Made by a program: the position numbers and the translations under genes | Notes under the pieces: generated by a model | Seen by the model: the letters and a program-made list of their open reading frames with translations, nothing else | The model's database searches: none | What the model was told of the DNA's origin: nothing | NCBI RefSeq assembly: GCF_019801015.1 | Contig: NZ_JAHVJZ010000003.1 | Location: 124,001-188,000 of the forward strand | DNA: 64,000 nt | Direction: 5' to 3' | Source of the DNA: Marinobacter nauticus | Lineage (GTDB): Bacteria; Pseudomonadota; Gammaproteobacteria; Enterobacterales; Shewanellaceae | Shown here: positions 19,118 to 29,009 of the stretch, piece by piece | How positions within the stretch are numbered: the first letter of the stretch is position 1 | How the letters are laid out: each line of letters begins with the position of its first letter

Positions 19118-21133
19118 ATGAACTTCTCCCGATGGCGCATCTCCCGCCAAATCGGCGCCCTCTCCCTGCTGCTTGCCATTACGGTTCTTACCGGTCTGAG
19201 CCTGCTGACCTACCAACTCTCTTCACAAGCACTGCGGAGCGCACTGGCGGAAAGCATGCAGGATCGGCTCAGCACCATCGAATCGCTGGTTGATCTGGAG
19301 TACCTGGATCAAAGCGAGTCGCAGCGTCAGTACGCTGACCTGCTGGAGGAGTTTTACCCTGAGCCATTTCAGCGCCTCAGTACCCGAATCATCGCCAATG
19401 GCATCAGCGCGCCGGAACTGCGCAGTGGCGATACCTTGTTCAATGGCAATCGCGACGCTCTGGACCTGTACGCGGAGATCATCGAAGGCACGGCGTCCGT
19501 CTATGTCCGCGATAAAGGGCAGTTCGTGCGAATCGCTCAATCCACCGATGACGGCGGCACCATCCTGGACAACGAGACCGCCATCAGCCCGCAACACAAA
19601 GTTTTCCCTCAGGTGAAAGAGGGCCAACTCCAGGTCGTCAGTGAACTCCAGAGCAACCGGCTCTACGCCACCCTGTATCAGCCCCTGTACGATGCCAACC
19701 GCCAGGTGGTCGGCGTCCTTAAGCTCACCACTGACCACTCCGACTTTATCGATCGACTGGTCAAGATCCTCAGTGCTATCCAGATCGGGGACAACGGCTA
19801 TTTCAGCCTGATTGACGAGCACAGCGGACGCTTTATCTACCACCCCAGAATGGACGACATACCGCTTGCCAAAGATATGCTCGACGACGCCGGACAGGGC
19901 CGCTATCAGCATGCTCTGTCGGAGGGGCGCCGTAACATCCGGGTGCTGATGGTCAATGGCGAGAACTGGCTTCAGTCCGGTGTCGAGGTGGACTCGGCCC
20001 ATTGGGTGCTCGCCGCGTCCGCTCCGGAGACCGAGCTGGAATCGGATCTCATGGTGCTGAAAAACACCTCCATTCTGATGTCCATTGGCGGCTGTATGAT
20101 CATCGGTATGCTGATCCCCCTGATCCTCTCCCGCACCCTGAACCACCCTCTGGAGCAACTGTGTGCCCGAATCGATGCGGTGGGTCAGGGCGACCTGAGC
20201 CAGCACCATCAAACCGTACCGGAAGACTCCAGCAATGAGATGCATCGCATCACCGCCAGCGTCGATACCATGAGTCGCCAGTTGCGCAATCTGATGGCCG
20301 AGCTGGGCCACTCCACCGAGGCACTGGAACACGCTGCCAGCGATCTGCAGGATCTCGCCCAGCGCAATGGCACCGGCACTTCAGAGCTGAAGCGTCAGAC
20401 CGACCAGATCGCCACGGCCATGGAGGAGATGAGCTGCACCGCCCGCGAAGTGGCCAGCCACGCCAGTGAATCCGCCGGTTATTCTCAACAGATGGACAAT
20501 ACCGCCGATGAGGGAGACAAAGAGGTGGACGCGGTGATTCAGCAGATGACCAATCTGGCCCACTCCCTGAAAGAGGGCTCTCAGAGCATCGACCGGGTGG
20601 CCAGCGAAAGCCAGGCCATTGCTAAGGTGGTGCAGGTGATTGATGAGATTGCCGAGCAGACCAATCTGCTGGCCTTGAATGCGGCCATTGAAGCGGCTCG
20701 GGCCGGTGATCAGGGCCGTGGCTTTGCGGTAGTGGCCGATGAAGTCCGCCAGCTGGCCCAGCGGACCCAGCACTCCACGACCGAAATCGGCGAAACCATT
20801 GAGCAGCTGCACAAACGGACTCAGGATGCGGTGGCACAGATGGGCAGCAGCCTGACCATGAGTCAGCGCTCGACGGAGCAATCCAATGCGGCGGGGGCAG
20901 CACTCAAGGCGATCACCGCAGGAATTGGCCAACTCTCCTCCAGCGCCAACACCATCGCCAGCGCTGCCGAGGAGCAGGAAGTTGTGGCCGGTGACATCGC
21001 CGCCAACCTGACCCAAATCACCGACCTGGTTCGGCTCAGCGAAGAGGATGCCGGCCAGACCGTGGAGGCGTCGGAGGCTCTGGCAAAACTGGCGGGGAAC
21101 CTGCGTCAGCACCTGTCCCGGTTCCGGCTCTGA
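19118..21133 (+). CDS. Methyl-accepting chemotaxis protein, paralogue of the upstream gene
   Basis: The 671-residue product starts [18 protein letters not shown] and has the same layout as its neighbour. It has a membrane helix at about 13-33, a Cache-type periplasmic region with [20 protein letters not shown], a second helix near 320-340, HAMP, and a signalling domain with [20 protein letters not shown], ending LSRFRL. The signalling halves are nearly identical while the sensor halves differ more, as expected after duplication and ligand divergence. It has its own terminator and an upstream dyad, so it is probably transcribed independently. Confidence 0.93.
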   Translation: MNFSRWRISRQIGALSLLLAITVLTGLSLLTYQLSSQALRSALAESMQDRLSTIESLVDLEYLDQSESQRQYADLLEEFYPEPFQRLSTRIIANGISAPELRSGDTLFNGNRDALDLYAEIIEGTASVYVRDKGQFVRIAQSTDDGGTILDNETAISPQHKVFPQVKEGQLQVVSELQSNRLYATLYQPLYDANRQVVGVLKLTTDHSDFIDRLVKILSAIQIGDNGYFSLIDEHSGRFIYHPRMDDIPLAKDMLDDAGQGRYQHALSEGRRNIRVLMVNGENWLQSGVEVDSAHWVLAASAPETELESDLMVLKNTSILMSIGGCMIIGMLIPLILSRTLNHPLEQLCARIDAVGQGDLSQHHQTVPEDSSNEMHRITASVDTMSRQLRNLMAELGHSTEALEHAASDLQDLAQRNGTGTSELKRQTDQIATAMEEMSCTAREVASHASESAGYSQQMDNTADEGDKEVDAVIQQMTNLAHSLKEGSQSIDRVASESQAIAKVVQVIDEIAEQTNLLALNAAIEAARAGDQGRGFAVVADEVRQLAQRTQHSTTEIGETIEQLHKRTQDAVAQMGSSLTMSQRSTEQSNAAGAALKAITAGIGQLSSSANTIASAAEEQEVVAGDIAANLTQITDLVRLSEEDAGQTVEASEALAKLAGNLRQHLSRFRL

Positions 21134-21151
21134 CCCACGCGGTCCGGGCCA

Positions 21152-21184
21152 TAAAAAAAACGCCGTCCATTGGACGGCGTTTTC
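21152..21184. terminator. Bidirectional intrinsic terminator
   Basis: AACGCCGTCCA and TGGACGGCGTT form an 11-bp stem with A-rich and T-rich flanks. It separates the chemoreceptor gene from the convergent cydABX operon. Confidence 0.9.
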
Positions 21185-21244
21185 GGTATTAGGTTGGCCC
21201 ACCGCAATCTGCGGTGAGCCAGGACTTGAACCAACGAGGAGTTG

Positions 21245-21352
21245 TCAGTCTTCGTCCTTATCCAGGGCTTCCTGCGCTTCAAGCCACAGGCCATTGATGA
21301 TGCCAAAGGCACAGGCCAACAGCACACCCAGGATCCAAGTGAAGTACCACAT
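21245..21352 (-). CDS. cydX: CydX, small subunit of cytochrome bd oxidase
   Basis: The 35-residue peptide MWYFTWILGVLLACAFGIIN... continues to end in an acidic tail (DKDED). One membrane helix, the MWYFTWILG start and the following ...NGLWLEAQ are the signature of CydX/YbgT proteins, which stabilise the haem b595/d site of CydAB. It begins 28 bases after the cydB stop with AAGGAG upstream. It is shorter than usual gene-calling cut-offs and so easily missed. Confidence 0.95.
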   Translation of the reverse strand: MWYFTWILGVLLACAFGIINGLWLEAQEALDKDED

Positions 21353-21379
21353 AGTATCTAGCTCCTTATTTCCCAGGCC

Positions 21380-22519
21380 TTAGTACAGAGAGGCCGAGTT
21401 CTTCTCGATGTGGGCGTCGTTCAGACGACCAAACATCTTCACGTAACACCAGATGGTGTAGGCGAGGATGATCGGCACGAAGATCACCGCCGCAACCAGC
21501 ATCACCTTCAGGGTCAGCTCAGACGCGGTGGCATCCCACATGGTCAGAGAGTGGTTCGGGTTCTTGGAGGACGGCATTACGAACGGGAACAGCGCCACAA
21601 CCGCAGTCACAATCACACCAACAATGTTCAGGCTGGAGAACAGGAAGGCAAAGCCGTTCTTGTTCGCCTTGGTCGCGGCCAGTACCAGCAGCGGCATCAG
21701 CACGGCCAGAGCCGGGAAGATCCACAGAACCGGGTAGCTGTAGAAGTTGTTCCACCAGGCACCTGCCTGCAGTTCAACGGTCTTGGTCAGCGGGTTGGTT
21801 GCCGCCGCAGTATCGATGGCGGAGGTGATCACGTAGCCGTCGATAAAGCTGTTCTGCCATACACCGGCAATCACGAACAGCAGGACAGAGGCGGTCGCCA
21901 GTACCATGGTGGACTTACGGGCACGCTGGTACAGCTCGCCTTCGGTCTTCATCTGCAGCCAGGTGGCACCATGCAGAGTCAGCATCGCGAAGGACAGCAG
22001 ACCCGCCAGCAGGCCGAACGGGTTCAGCAGGCCGAAGAAACCGCCATCGTAGTAGCTGCGCATCCACTCGTCGTAGTAGAAGGGTACGCCCTGGAACAGG
22101 TTACCGAAGGCCACACCGAAGATGATCGGCGGAACAAAGCCACCAATAAACAGACCCCAGTCCCAGGCAGTACGCCAGCGCGGATCTTCAATCTTGGAAC
22201 GGTAGTCAAAACCGATCGGACGGAAGAACAGGGCGAACAGAGTCAGCACCATGGCGATGTAGAAGCCCGAGAAGGACGCGGCGTACACCAGAGGCCAGGC
22301 CGCAAACAGCGCACCACCGGCGGTCAGCAACCAAACCTGGTTACCGTCCCAGTGGGGGGCGATGGAGTTGATCATCACCCGGCGTTCGTTGTCGGTTTTA
22401 CCAATGATGGGCAGCAGGGCGCCCACACCCATATCAAATCCGTCGGTGACGGCGAAGCCAATCAGCAGTACTACAACCAGTACCCACCAGATCAGGCGTA
22501 GCATTTCATAATCAAGCAT
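21380..22519 (-). CDS. cydB: Cytochrome bd ubiquinol oxidase subunit II
   Basis: The 379-residue, multi-helix protein begins [33 protein letters not shown], the conserved CydB N-terminus, and carries the family pattern through to NSASLY. With CydA it forms the quinol oxidase that reduces oxygen to water with high affinity and no proton pumping. Its start lies 8 bases inside the end of cydA, so translation is coupled. Confidence 0.97.
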   Translation of the reverse strand: MLDYEMLRLIWWVLVVVLLIGFAVTDGFDMGVGALLPIIGKTDNERRVMINSIAPHWDGNQVWLLTAGGALFAAWPLVYAASFSGFYIAMVLTLFALFFRPIGFDYRSKIEDPRWRTAWDWGLFIGGFVPPIIFGVAFGNLFQGVPFYYDEWMRSYYDGGFFGLLNPFGLLAGLLSFAMLTLHGATWLQMKTEGELYQRARKSTMVLATASVLLFVIAGVWQNSFIDGYVITSAIDTAAATNPLTKTVELQAGAWWNNFYSYPVLWIFPALAVLMPLLVLAATKANKNGFAFLFSSLNIVGVIVTAVVALFPFVMPSSKNPNHSLTMWDATASELTLKVMLVAAVIFVPIILAYTIWCYVKMFGRLNDAHIEKNSASLY

Positions 22520-24134
22520 TGCTCGGATTCTCCTTGGCCGGGGCAGTCACGGCTGCGTCAAACGCCGCTTCTTTTTGTTGCTGTTGACCTTGCTCGAAAT
22601 GGTAGCGACCGGTCTTCAGGCTGCTGGGGCCCAGACGGGCAAAGCGGAACATCAGGAACATTTCCACCACCAGGGCCACGGTGTAGAAGCCACAAATCAG
22701 GATGATGGAGAACCACAGTTCGCTGACAGACAGGCTGGAAGCGGACATATAGGTCGGCAGAACTTCTGCAATGGTCCAGGGTTGACGGCCGTACTCAGCC
22801 ACGAACCAACCACACAGAATCGCGATCCACGGAGCCGGCAGCAGGACAATCAGGCCCTTCAGCAGCCACGGCTTCTCGTCGACCTTCTGCTTGCAGCTCT
22901 GGTAGAACGCCAGGCCGATACCCGCCAGCATCAGGAAGCCCAGACCCACCATCACACGGAAGTTCCAGAACAGCGGACCCACGGCAGGGATAGAGTCATC
23001 CACCGCCTTGGCAATCATCTCTTCAGACGCGTTGGGGATGTCGTCGGTGTAGCGCTTCAGCAGCATGCCGTAACCGATGTCACCTTTGTTCGCTTCGTAG
23101 ATTTCGCGCTCCTGGTCAGACAGCTCACCAGCACGCAGTTTCTCCAGCAGACCAAAGGCCATCATACCGTTACGGATGCGCACTTCGTGCTCCGCTTTCA
23201 GGTCGATGATGCCGGTAACCTGCTCATCCAGAGAACGGGTGGCGATGATGCCCATTACGTAAGGAATGCGTACCGCGAAGTGGGTTTCCATGTTTTCGCT
23301 GTCCGGAATACCGAAGGCGGTAAACGCGGCCGGCGCAGGGTGGGTTTCCCACTCGGCTTCAATGGCAGCCAGCTTCACTTTCTGAACGTCACCCACCTCG
23401 TAGCCGGACTCGTCACCCAGTACCAGTACGGACAGGATGGAGGCCATACCAAAGGCAGCCGCTACGGAGAAAGAGCGACGGGCAAACGGCAGGTCACGCT
23501 TCTTCAGCAGGTAGTAGGAGCTGATGGCCAGAACGAAGATGGAGCCGGTCACGTAGCCAGCGGCTACAGTGTGTACGAATTTAACCTGGGCGACCGGGTT
23601 AAACAGCACTTCGGCAAAGGAGACCATCTCCATTCGCATGGTTTCGTAGTTGAACTCGGCGCCGATCGGATGCTGCATCCAACCGTTGGCGATCAGAATC
23701 CACAGTGCGGACATGTTGGAGCCAATGGCCACCAGCCAGGTTACCGCCAGGTGCTGACGCTTGGAGAGGCGATCCCAACCGAAGAACATCAGACCCACCA
23801 GAGTGGATTCAAGGAAGAAGGCCATCAGGCCCTCGATAGCGAGGGGGGCACCGAAGATGTCACCCACGTAGTGTGAGTAGTAAGCCCAGTTGGTGCCGAA
23901 CTGGAACTCCATGGTGATACCGGTGGTAACACCGAGGGCAAAGTTGATGGCAAACAACTTACCCCAGAATTTACACATGTCCTTATAGACCTGCTTGTTG
24001 GTCATCACATAGAGAGACTCCATGATCGCCAACAGGAAAGCCAGGCCCAGGGTCAGGGGCACGAACAGGAAGTGGTACATCGCGGTTAACGCGAACTGCA
24101 ACCTCGATAGATCGACGACTTCATCGATAATCAT
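22512..24134 (-). CDS. cydA: Cytochrome bd ubiquinol oxidase subunit I
   Basis: The start at 24134 ([20 protein letters not shown]) follows GAGGAG; an upstream in-frame ATG is not supported. The 540-residue protein retains the b595 ligand His21 in MYHFLFVP and the GRQPW motif ([15 protein letters not shown]), with the length expected of the long Q-loop class. It oxidises quinol at the periplasmic side and is useful at low oxygen. It is the first gene of cydABX. No cydDC assembly genes are in the window. Confidence 0.97.
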   Translation of the reverse strand: MIIDEVVDLSRLQFALTAMYHFLFVPLTLGLAFLLAIMESLYVMTNKQVYKDMCKFWGKLFAINFALGVTTGITMEFQFGTNWAYYSHYVGDIFGAPLAIEGLMAFFLESTLVGLMFFGWDRLSKRQHLAVTWLVAIGSNMSALWILIANGWMQHPIGAEFNYETMRMEMVSFAEVLFNPVAQVKFVHTVAAGYVTGSIFVLAISSYYLLKKRDLPFARRSFSVAAAFGMASILSVLVLGDESGYEVGDVQKVKLAAIEAEWETHPAPAAFTAFGIPDSENMETHFAVRIPYVMGIIATRSLDEQVTGIIDLKAEHEVRIRNGMMAFGLLEKLRAGELSDQEREIYEANKGDIGYGMLLKRYTDDIPNASEEMIAKAVDDSIPAVGPLFWNFRVMVGLGFLMLAGIGLAFYQSCKQKVDEKPWLLKGLIVLLPAPWIAILCGWFVAEYGRQPWTIAEVLPTYMSASSLSVSELWFSIILICGFYTVALVVEMFLMFRFARLGPSSLKTGRYHFEQGQQQQKEAAFDAAVTAPAKENPSNA

Positions 24135-24828
24135 TGCGTTCTCCTCAACACCAACGCGCCCACTTATAAGGTAGGACACGTTGGCAACGCCTAGTTCAAC
24201 AAATACAGCTTAGGGACGGAAACCTATCGGTCACCATCCTCAGCTCTGAAAAGGGGCGCGCAAAGACACGACTGAAGGGCGTCGATGGGGGGGACAGTCC
24301 AACCTGGGTCAGAAAAGTACTCTTCCATGTCGCGGCTCCGCGCAAATTACATCCAATTAACACCAGACAGGAATTACCCCAGCCGATGGAACGGGAAAAA
24401 AGTGAGAAAACCGAATATGATGGAGACCACACTTTTAATGCTGTTTATAGCATCGGCAGCAGAACGCTCTCAATCCCTGCCAGAGAGCGAGATCCTGTTT
24501 TGTGACTCACCCCTCAGAACACAATTTACGAGCGAAAAGGTTTACCTTGTTTCCATAATGTTGCACTCACCAGCGACAGCAGATCCGGCACAGGACATTT
24601 GCGGCACCAAACGACAAAACCCTAACGCTGTCACACTTTTGACAGACTTATATTTATCGTTTTTAGTGAATATCCATTCACAATTGATATTTTATCGATT
24701 TTTATCAGTTGGTTATGAGCAGCCTAAAGTGTCACCCGCCAAATAAGTGATTAGATTTTCTAATTTCAAATACAATTTTTCTCGGTTGTTGCTGCCCGGT
24801 CGCCTCACTACACTAGCCCTGCGACATT
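24135..24828. other. AT-rich spacer between cydA and the nap region
   Basis: This stretch holds no convincing gene. The 153-codon frame at 24285-24746 lacks a ribosome site, domain signal or normal composition. The part from 24640 to 24790 is clearly AT-rich, suggesting promoter DNA. TCGATTTTTATCAG at 24695-24708 is a two-mismatch FNR-like site, which alone is weak evidence. Confidence 0.6.
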
Positions 24829-24875
24829 GAGACAGGCTTTAGAGTGGCGTCAGCGCCCCACAGCAGCCCAGTCTC
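24829..24875 (+). promoter_or_regulatory. Structured leader before a short peptide gene
   Basis: Nested stems are visible: GAGAC with GTCTC, GGCT with AGCC, and GTGG-CG with CG-CCAC around a TCAG loop. They end 42 bases before a short ORF. This may be a structured 5' leader. Confidence 0.35.
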
Positions 24876-24917
24876 TGCGCATGGGTTGTAAATGAACTTA
24901 TCTGTGTGGAGGCCGTG

Positions 24918-24995
24918 ATGAAAAAGTTTGTAGATTCCCTGGTGGCAAAGTATCAGCGCTCTTTCGTTGAGCTTTACCGTCAACAGGCGAAATAA
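24918..24995 (+). CDS. Possible 25-residue peptide
   Basis: GTGGAGG lies 7 bases before an ATG opening MKKFVDSLVAKYQRSFVELY then five more residues and TAA. The peptide is basic and amphipathic, with no membrane segment. An intrinsic terminator follows at 25069, so leader, ORF and terminator look like a complete small transcription unit. I do not recognise the peptide. It could instead be incidental to a small RNA. Confidence 0.45.
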   Translation: MKKFVDSLVAKYQRSFVELYRQQAK

Positions 24996-25015
24996 TTTCG
25001 TCTGAAATTTCCTTT

Positions 25016-25063
25016 CTTGCGTTACTTCTTAGTGCTTTTTATCTTGCGTTACTGCTAGTGCTT
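25016..25063 (+). repeat. Short imperfect direct repeat
   Basis: CTTGCGTTACT followed a few bases later by AGTGCTT occurs at 25016-25037 and again at 25043-25063, 27 bases apart, just before a terminator. Confidence 0.6.
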
Positions 25064-25068
25064 ATTTG

Positions 25069-25094
25069 ACCGCCCGGTTTGGGCGGTTTTTTTT
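25069..25094 (+). terminator. Intrinsic terminator
   Basis: ACCGCCC and GGGCGGT pair around a 5-nt loop, followed by a run of eight T. Confidence 0.88.
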
Positions 25095-25111
25095 GGATTG
25101 AATTCATGAGT

Positions 25112-25125
25112 TTGATCCAAATCAA
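25112..25125 (+). promoter_or_regulatory. FNR box upstream of nap
   Basis: TTGATCCAAATCAA matches the FNR consensus TTGAT-N4-ATCAA at every position. It lies 137 bases before napF, as expected for anaerobic activation of periplasmic nitrate reductase. Confidence 0.85.
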
Positions 25126-25139
25126 TGCGCCGCTGCATC

Positions 25140-25155
25140 TATACCCATCGGGGTA
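25140..25155 (+). promoter_or_regulatory. NarP/NarL-like site upstream of nap
   Basis: TATACCC-AT-CGGGGTA has the 7-2-7 inverted arrangement of NarP/NarL heptamers, and its right half matches the one in the second element at 29713. It is centred about 29 bases from the FNR box centre. The match to enteric consensus is imperfect, so the call is inferred. Confidence 0.5.
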
Positions 25156-25170
25156 TATCTCCACCGCAAC

Positions 25171-25204
25171 ATTGGATTTACATTGCACCCGAATTGGATT
25201 TACA
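25171..25204 (+). repeat. Exact 12-mer direct repeat in the napF leader
   Basis: ATTGGATTTACA occurs at 25171-25182 and 25193-25204, 22 bases apart (about two helical turns). It could be a regulator site or a leader RNA element. Confidence 0.5.
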
Positions 25205-25261
25205 GACCGGATCACCGAACACGCCATTTTGCGAGTCGGCGCCGGTTTTTAAGGGGTTACA

Positions 25262-25747
25262 ATGAATCCGTCTCGGATTTGGCGCCGACTGGCTCGTACA
25301 CATTCCTCACCCATCCGCATGCCTCACCTGGTGGCGGAGTCTCGCTTTATCGAGCAATGCAGCCGCTGCGATGCCTGCCTCAAAGCCTGTGAGACCGGTG
25401 TCATCACCAAGGGTGACGGCGGCTTCCCTGAGCTGAACTTTGAGCGGGCTGAGTGCACCTTTTGCGGCGATTGCGCCAGAGCCTGCCCTGAACCCCTGTT
25501 TCTCAATCCTGCCGATGCCCCCTGGCCCTACCGGGCCGCGTTCGGCAGCACCTGCCTGCCGTTATCCGGCGTCGAATGCCGCAGCTGCGCAGACGCCTGC
25601 GATGAGATGGCCATCCGCTTCAGGCCCACCACCGGTGCAGCAATTCCGACCCTCACGGAAGAGTGCACCGGTTGTGGCGCCTGCCTGCCACGTTGTCCTA
25701 ATCAGGCACTTTCATTGACCCCAACCCGACAAGGAGAAATCGCATGA
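25262..25747 (+). CDS. napF: NapF, ferredoxin-type nitrate reductase accessory protein
   Basis: The 161-residue cytosolic protein carries clustered cysteines: CSRCDACLKAC, CTFCGDCARACP, CRSCADAC and CTGCGACLPRCP, giving ligands for several 4Fe-4S clusters. It matches the NapF family in length and position. NapF assists iron-sulfur loading or maturation of NapA before Tat export. AAGGGG precedes the ATG. It overlaps napD by 4 bases. Confidence 0.93.
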   Translation: MNPSRIWRRLARTHSSPIRMPHLVAESRFIEQCSRCDACLKACETGVITKGDGGFPELNFERAECTFCGDCARACPEPLFLNPADAPWPYRAAFGSTCLPLSGVECRSCADACDEMAIRFRPTTGAAIPTLTEECTGCGACLPRCPNQALSLTPTRQGEIA

Positions 25748-25986
25748 GCGAACAGATCTGTTCTCTGGTGGTCAACGCCAACCCCAACTGCCGGCCCGTC
25801 GTTGAGGCCGACATCGAAGCCCTGGCCGGTGCCAGCGTGGCGGTGTCAGACCCCAGCGGCAAGCTGGTGGTGCTGCTGGAACATCCGGATCAGAAAGCCC
25901 AGGTGGACTGCATCGATCAGATCAAAGGGCTGCCCGGTGTGGCGGCCACCACCCTGATCTACCACCAACAACTTTCCGAACACTGA
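25744..25986 (+). CDS. napD: NapD, NapA-specific chaperone
   Basis: The 80-residue protein begins MSEQICSLVVNANPN and has the NapD pattern (LSGKLVVLLEH-like strand GKLVVLLEHPDQ). NapD binds the twin-arginine signal of NapA and holds back export until cofactor insertion. ATGA overlap with napF and a 26-base gap to napA support one operon. Confidence 0.93.
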   Translation: MSEQICSLVVNANPNCRPVVEADIEALAGASVAVSDPSGKLVVLLEHPDQKAQVDCIDQIKGLPGVAATTLIYHQQLSEH

Positions 25987-26012
25987 TAAATAAGAAAACG
26001 TAGGGATACAAC

Positions 26013-28505
26013 ATGAAACTGACCCGTCGTGAATTCGTAAAGGCCCAGGCCGTTGCCGCTGGTGCGGTGGCCGCCGGGCTTGCCGTTCCCGCAGCGGCAA
26101 AGGGCATCATCGCTACCCGGGACGCTGACAAGATCCATTGGGACAAAGCCCCCTGCCGATTCTGCGGAACCGGGTGCTCGGTTTTGGTGGGCACCAATCA
26201 GGGCAAAGTGGTCGCGGTACAGGGTGACCCTCAGGCACCGGTCAACCGCGGGCTGACCTGCATCAAAGGCTACTTCCTGCCGAAGATTCTGTACGGACAG
26301 GATCGCCTCACCCAGCCGATGCTGCGTAAGCGCAATGGCCAGTACGACAAGAATGGGGAGTTCACCCCGGTGTCCTGGGATGAAGCCTTCGATGTGATGG
26401 CCGACAAGTTTAAGCAGTCTCTGCGCGACAAAGGCCCCTCCGCAGTCGGCATGTTTGGCTCCGGCCAGTGGACCGTCTGGGAAGGCTACGCCGCTGCCAA
26501 GCTCTACAAAGCCGGTTTCCGCTCCAACAACATCGACCCCAACGCCCGTCACTGCATGGCTTCGGCCGTTGGTGGGTTTATGCGTACCTTTGGCATCGAC
26601 GAGCCGATGGGTTGTTATGACGATCTCGAGCAGGCTGACGCGTTCGTGCTTTGGGGCTCCAACATGGCGGAGATGCACCCCATCCTGTGGTCCCGTCTGA
26701 GCGCCCGAAAACTGTCCGCAGACCACGTTGAGGTTGCGGTGCTCTCCACCTTCCGCCACCGCAGCTTCGAACTGGCGGACAACGACATCGTCTTCACCCC
26801 CCAGACCGACCTGGCGATCCTCAACTTCATCGCCAACTACATCATCCAGAACGACAAAGTGAATAAGGACTTTGTCAGCAAGCACGTCAACTTCCGTCGT
26901 GGCACCACCGACATCGGCTATGGCCTGCGCCCGGATCACCCGCTGGAAAAAGCCGCCAAACACCCTGGTGACGGCAGTTCCGAGGCGATCGATTTCGAGC
27001 AGTTCAAAGCCTATGTGGCCGACTACGATCTGGACTCCGTCGCTGAGCTGTCCGGAGTCGAGCCGGACAAGCTGCTGGCCCTGGCCGAACTGTATGCCGA
27101 CCCCAACCGCAAAGTGGTGTCCTACTGGACCATGGGCTTTAACCAGCATACCCGCGGCGTTTGGGCCAACAATCTGGTCTATAACATCCACCTGCTGACC
27201 GGAAAAATCTCTCAGCCTGGCAACGGTCCGTTCTCCCTGACCGGCCAACCCTCCGCCTGCGGCACCGCGCGGGAAGTGGGCACCTTCGCCCACCGTCTGC
27301 CCGCGGACATGGTGGTCAAAAATCCCAAGCACCGCGCCCTGTCTGAAGAGATCTGGCAACTGCCGGAGGGCACCATCCCGCCCAAGCCCGGTTACCACGC
27401 CGTCCTGCAGGACCGGATGCTGAAGGATCGCAAGCTCAACGCCTACTGGGTGATGTGCAACAACAACATGCAGGCTGGCCCGAACATCAACACCGAGCGC
27501 CTGCCCGGCTATCGCGACCCGGCTAACTTTATCGTCTGCTCCGACCCCTACCCCACCGTCACGGCCATGGCCTCGGATCTCATCCTGCCCACCGCCATGT
27601 GGGTTGAGAAGGAAGGCGCCTATGGCAACGCGGAGCGTCGCACCCAGTTCTGGTATCAGCAGGTGAAAGCGCCGGGCGAGGCCAAGTCTGACTTGTGGCA
27701 GCTGGTGGAGTTCTCCAAGCGCTTCAAAGTGGAAGAGGTGTGGCCCGAAGAGCTGATTGCGCAAAAGCCGGAGTACAAGGGCAAGACCTTGTTCGACATC
27801 CTCTTTGCCAATGGCGAAGTCGATAAGTACCCGCTCAGTGAAGTGCCGGAAGCGCGTCTCAACGACGACGCCCGGGCCGCAGGCTTCTACATCCAGAAAG
27901 GGTTGTTTGAAGAGTACGCCCGGTTTGGTCGCGGCAAAGCCCACGACCTGGCCCCGTTTGACCGCTACCACAAGGAGCGCGGCCTGCGCTGGCCTGTGGT
28001 GGACGGGCAGGAAACCTTGTGGCGCTTCAAAGAGGGTTCCGATCCTTACGTCAAAGCCGGCAACGACTTTGAGTTCTACGGCAAGCCCGATGGCAAAGCG
28101 GTGATCTTCGCCCTGCCCTATGAGCCCGCAGCGGAATCTCCGGACGCCGAATACGACCTGTGGCTGTCCACTGGCCGGGTTCTTGAGCACTGGCACACCG
28201 GCACCATGACACAGCGGGTTCCGGAGCTGTACCGCGCCTTCCCGGACGCGGTGGTGTTTATGCATCCGCTGGACGCCAAAGCGCGCGGTTTGCGTCGTGG
28301 CGACACCGTGATAGTGACCTCCCGCCGAGGCGAAGTGGAAACCGTGGTGGAAACCCGTGGCCGCAATAAGCCGCCCCGGGGCCTGGTGTTCATGCCCTTC
28401 TTTGACGCCAGCACCCTGGTGAACAAGCTCACCCTGGATGCCACCGACCCGCTGTCCAAAGAGACCGACTACAAGAAGTGCGCCGTTAAGGTGCGCAAAG
28501 CGTGA
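26013..28505 (+). CDS. napA: Periplasmic nitrate reductase catalytic subunit
   Basis: The 830-residue protein has a Tat signal ([21 protein letters not shown]). Its 4Fe-4S motif is [12 protein letters not shown], and [10 protein letters not shown] carries the likely molybdenum-ligand Cys of the bis-MGD cofactor. It reduces nitrate to nitrite in the periplasm with electrons from NapB. Length and motifs are normal for NapA. Two ORFs on the opposite strand are shadows. A stem-loop without T-run follows the stop. Confidence 0.97.
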   Translation: MKLTRREFVKAQAVAAGAVAAGLAVPAAAKGIIATRDADKIHWDKAPCRFCGTGCSVLVGTNQGKVVAVQGDPQAPVNRGLTCIKGYFLPKILYGQDRLTQPMLRKRNGQYDKNGEFTPVSWDEAFDVMADKFKQSLRDKGPSAVGMFGSGQWTVWEGYAAAKLYKAGFRSNNIDPNARHCMASAVGGFMRTFGIDEPMGCYDDLEQADAFVLWGSNMAEMHPILWSRLSARKLSADHVEVAVLSTFRHRSFELADNDIVFTPQTDLAILNFIANYIIQNDKVNKDFVSKHVNFRRGTTDIGYGLRPDHPLEKAAKHPGDGSSEAIDFEQFKAYVADYDLDSVAELSGVEPDKLLALAELYADPNRKVVSYWTMGFNQHTRGVWANNLVYNIHLLTGKISQPGNGPFSLTGQPSACGTAREVGTFAHRLPADMVVKNPKHRALSEEIWQLPEGTIPPKPGYHAVLQDRMLKDRKLNAYWVMCNNNMQAGPNINTERLPGYRDPANFIVCSDPYPTVTAMASDLILPTAMWVEKEGAYGNAERRTQFWYQQVKAPGEAKSDLWQLVEFSKRFKVEEVWPEELIAQKPEYKGKTLFDILFANGEVDKYPLSEVPEARLNDDARAAGFYIQKGLFEEYARFGRGKAHDLAPFDRYHKERGLRWPVVDGQETLWRFKEGSDPYVKAGNDFEFYGKPDGKAVIFALPYEPAAESPDAEYDLWLSTGRVLEHWHTGTMTQRVPELYRAFPDAVVFMHPLDAKARGLRRGDTVIVTSRRGEVETVVETRGRNKPPRGLVFMPFFDASTLVNKLTLDATDPLSKETDYKKCAVKVRKA

Positions 28506-28512
28506 TTTTGCC

Positions 28513-28534
28513 GGGAGGCGGATCGCCGCCTCCC
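28513..28534 (+). promoter_or_regulatory. Intercistronic stem-loop between napA and napB
   Basis: GGGAGGCG and CGCCTCCC pair around a 6-nt loop with no T-run. It could stabilise or process the mRNA rather than terminate it. Confidence 0.5.
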
Positions 28535-28558
28535 GCCTGCCACATTCTGGAGCCTGTT

Positions 28559-28999
28559 ATGACGCTACGTACGCTGATGACCTTCGCCGCACTGGTGCCC
28601 CTTCTGGCCAGTGCCGCAGACACACAACATTTCGAGTTGCGTGCGGATATCCCGCTCGAGCAAACCAGCCCGGCCACCGGCCTTAAGCCGGTACTGAAGG
28701 AAACCGATCGCCGCGCGCTGAACTACGTGAACCAGCCGCCGCTGATTCCTCACAAGGTGCAGGGCTATCAAATTACCCAGTCCACCAACCGTTGCCTGCA
28801 GTGCCACGACGTCGACAACTACCTGACCACCGGCGCGCCGCGGATCAGCCCCACCCACTTCACCGACCGCGACAACATTGTTCAGCCCCAGGTGGCGCCA
28901 CGCCGTTACCTGTGTCTGCAATGCCACGTCACCCAGGCGGACGTGAAACCACCGGTGGAAAATGACTTCGCCGGTCTGGGCCAATTTGCCAACGATTAA
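28559..28999 (+). CDS. napB: NapB, dihaem c-type cytochrome subunit
   Basis: The start at 28559 follows GGAG and gives a signal peptide (MTLRTLMTFAALVPLLASA); the frame also runs upstream into the napA end. The 146-residue protein has two CXXCH haem sites (CLQCHDVDN and CLQCHVTQ) and the NapB pattern RRYLCLQCH. It transfers electrons from NapC to NapA in the periplasm. Confidence 0.96.
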   Translation: MTLRTLMTFAALVPLLASAADTQHFELRADIPLEQTSPATGLKPVLKETDRRALNYVNQPPLIPHKVQGYQITQSTNRCLQCHDVDNYLTTGAPRISPTHFTDRDNIVQPQVAPRRYLCLQCHVTQADVKPPVENDFAGLGQFAND

Positions 29000-29009
29000 G
29001 GGAGTCAGC

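Noticed and set aside
24285-24746. 153-codon frame between cydA and nap
   Set aside because: No ribosome site or domain, unusual composition, and it spans AT-rich promoter-like DNA.
25959-28265. 768-codon open frame on the minus strand
   Set aside because: It is antisense to napA, lacks domains and has the low-complexity composition of a shadow frame.
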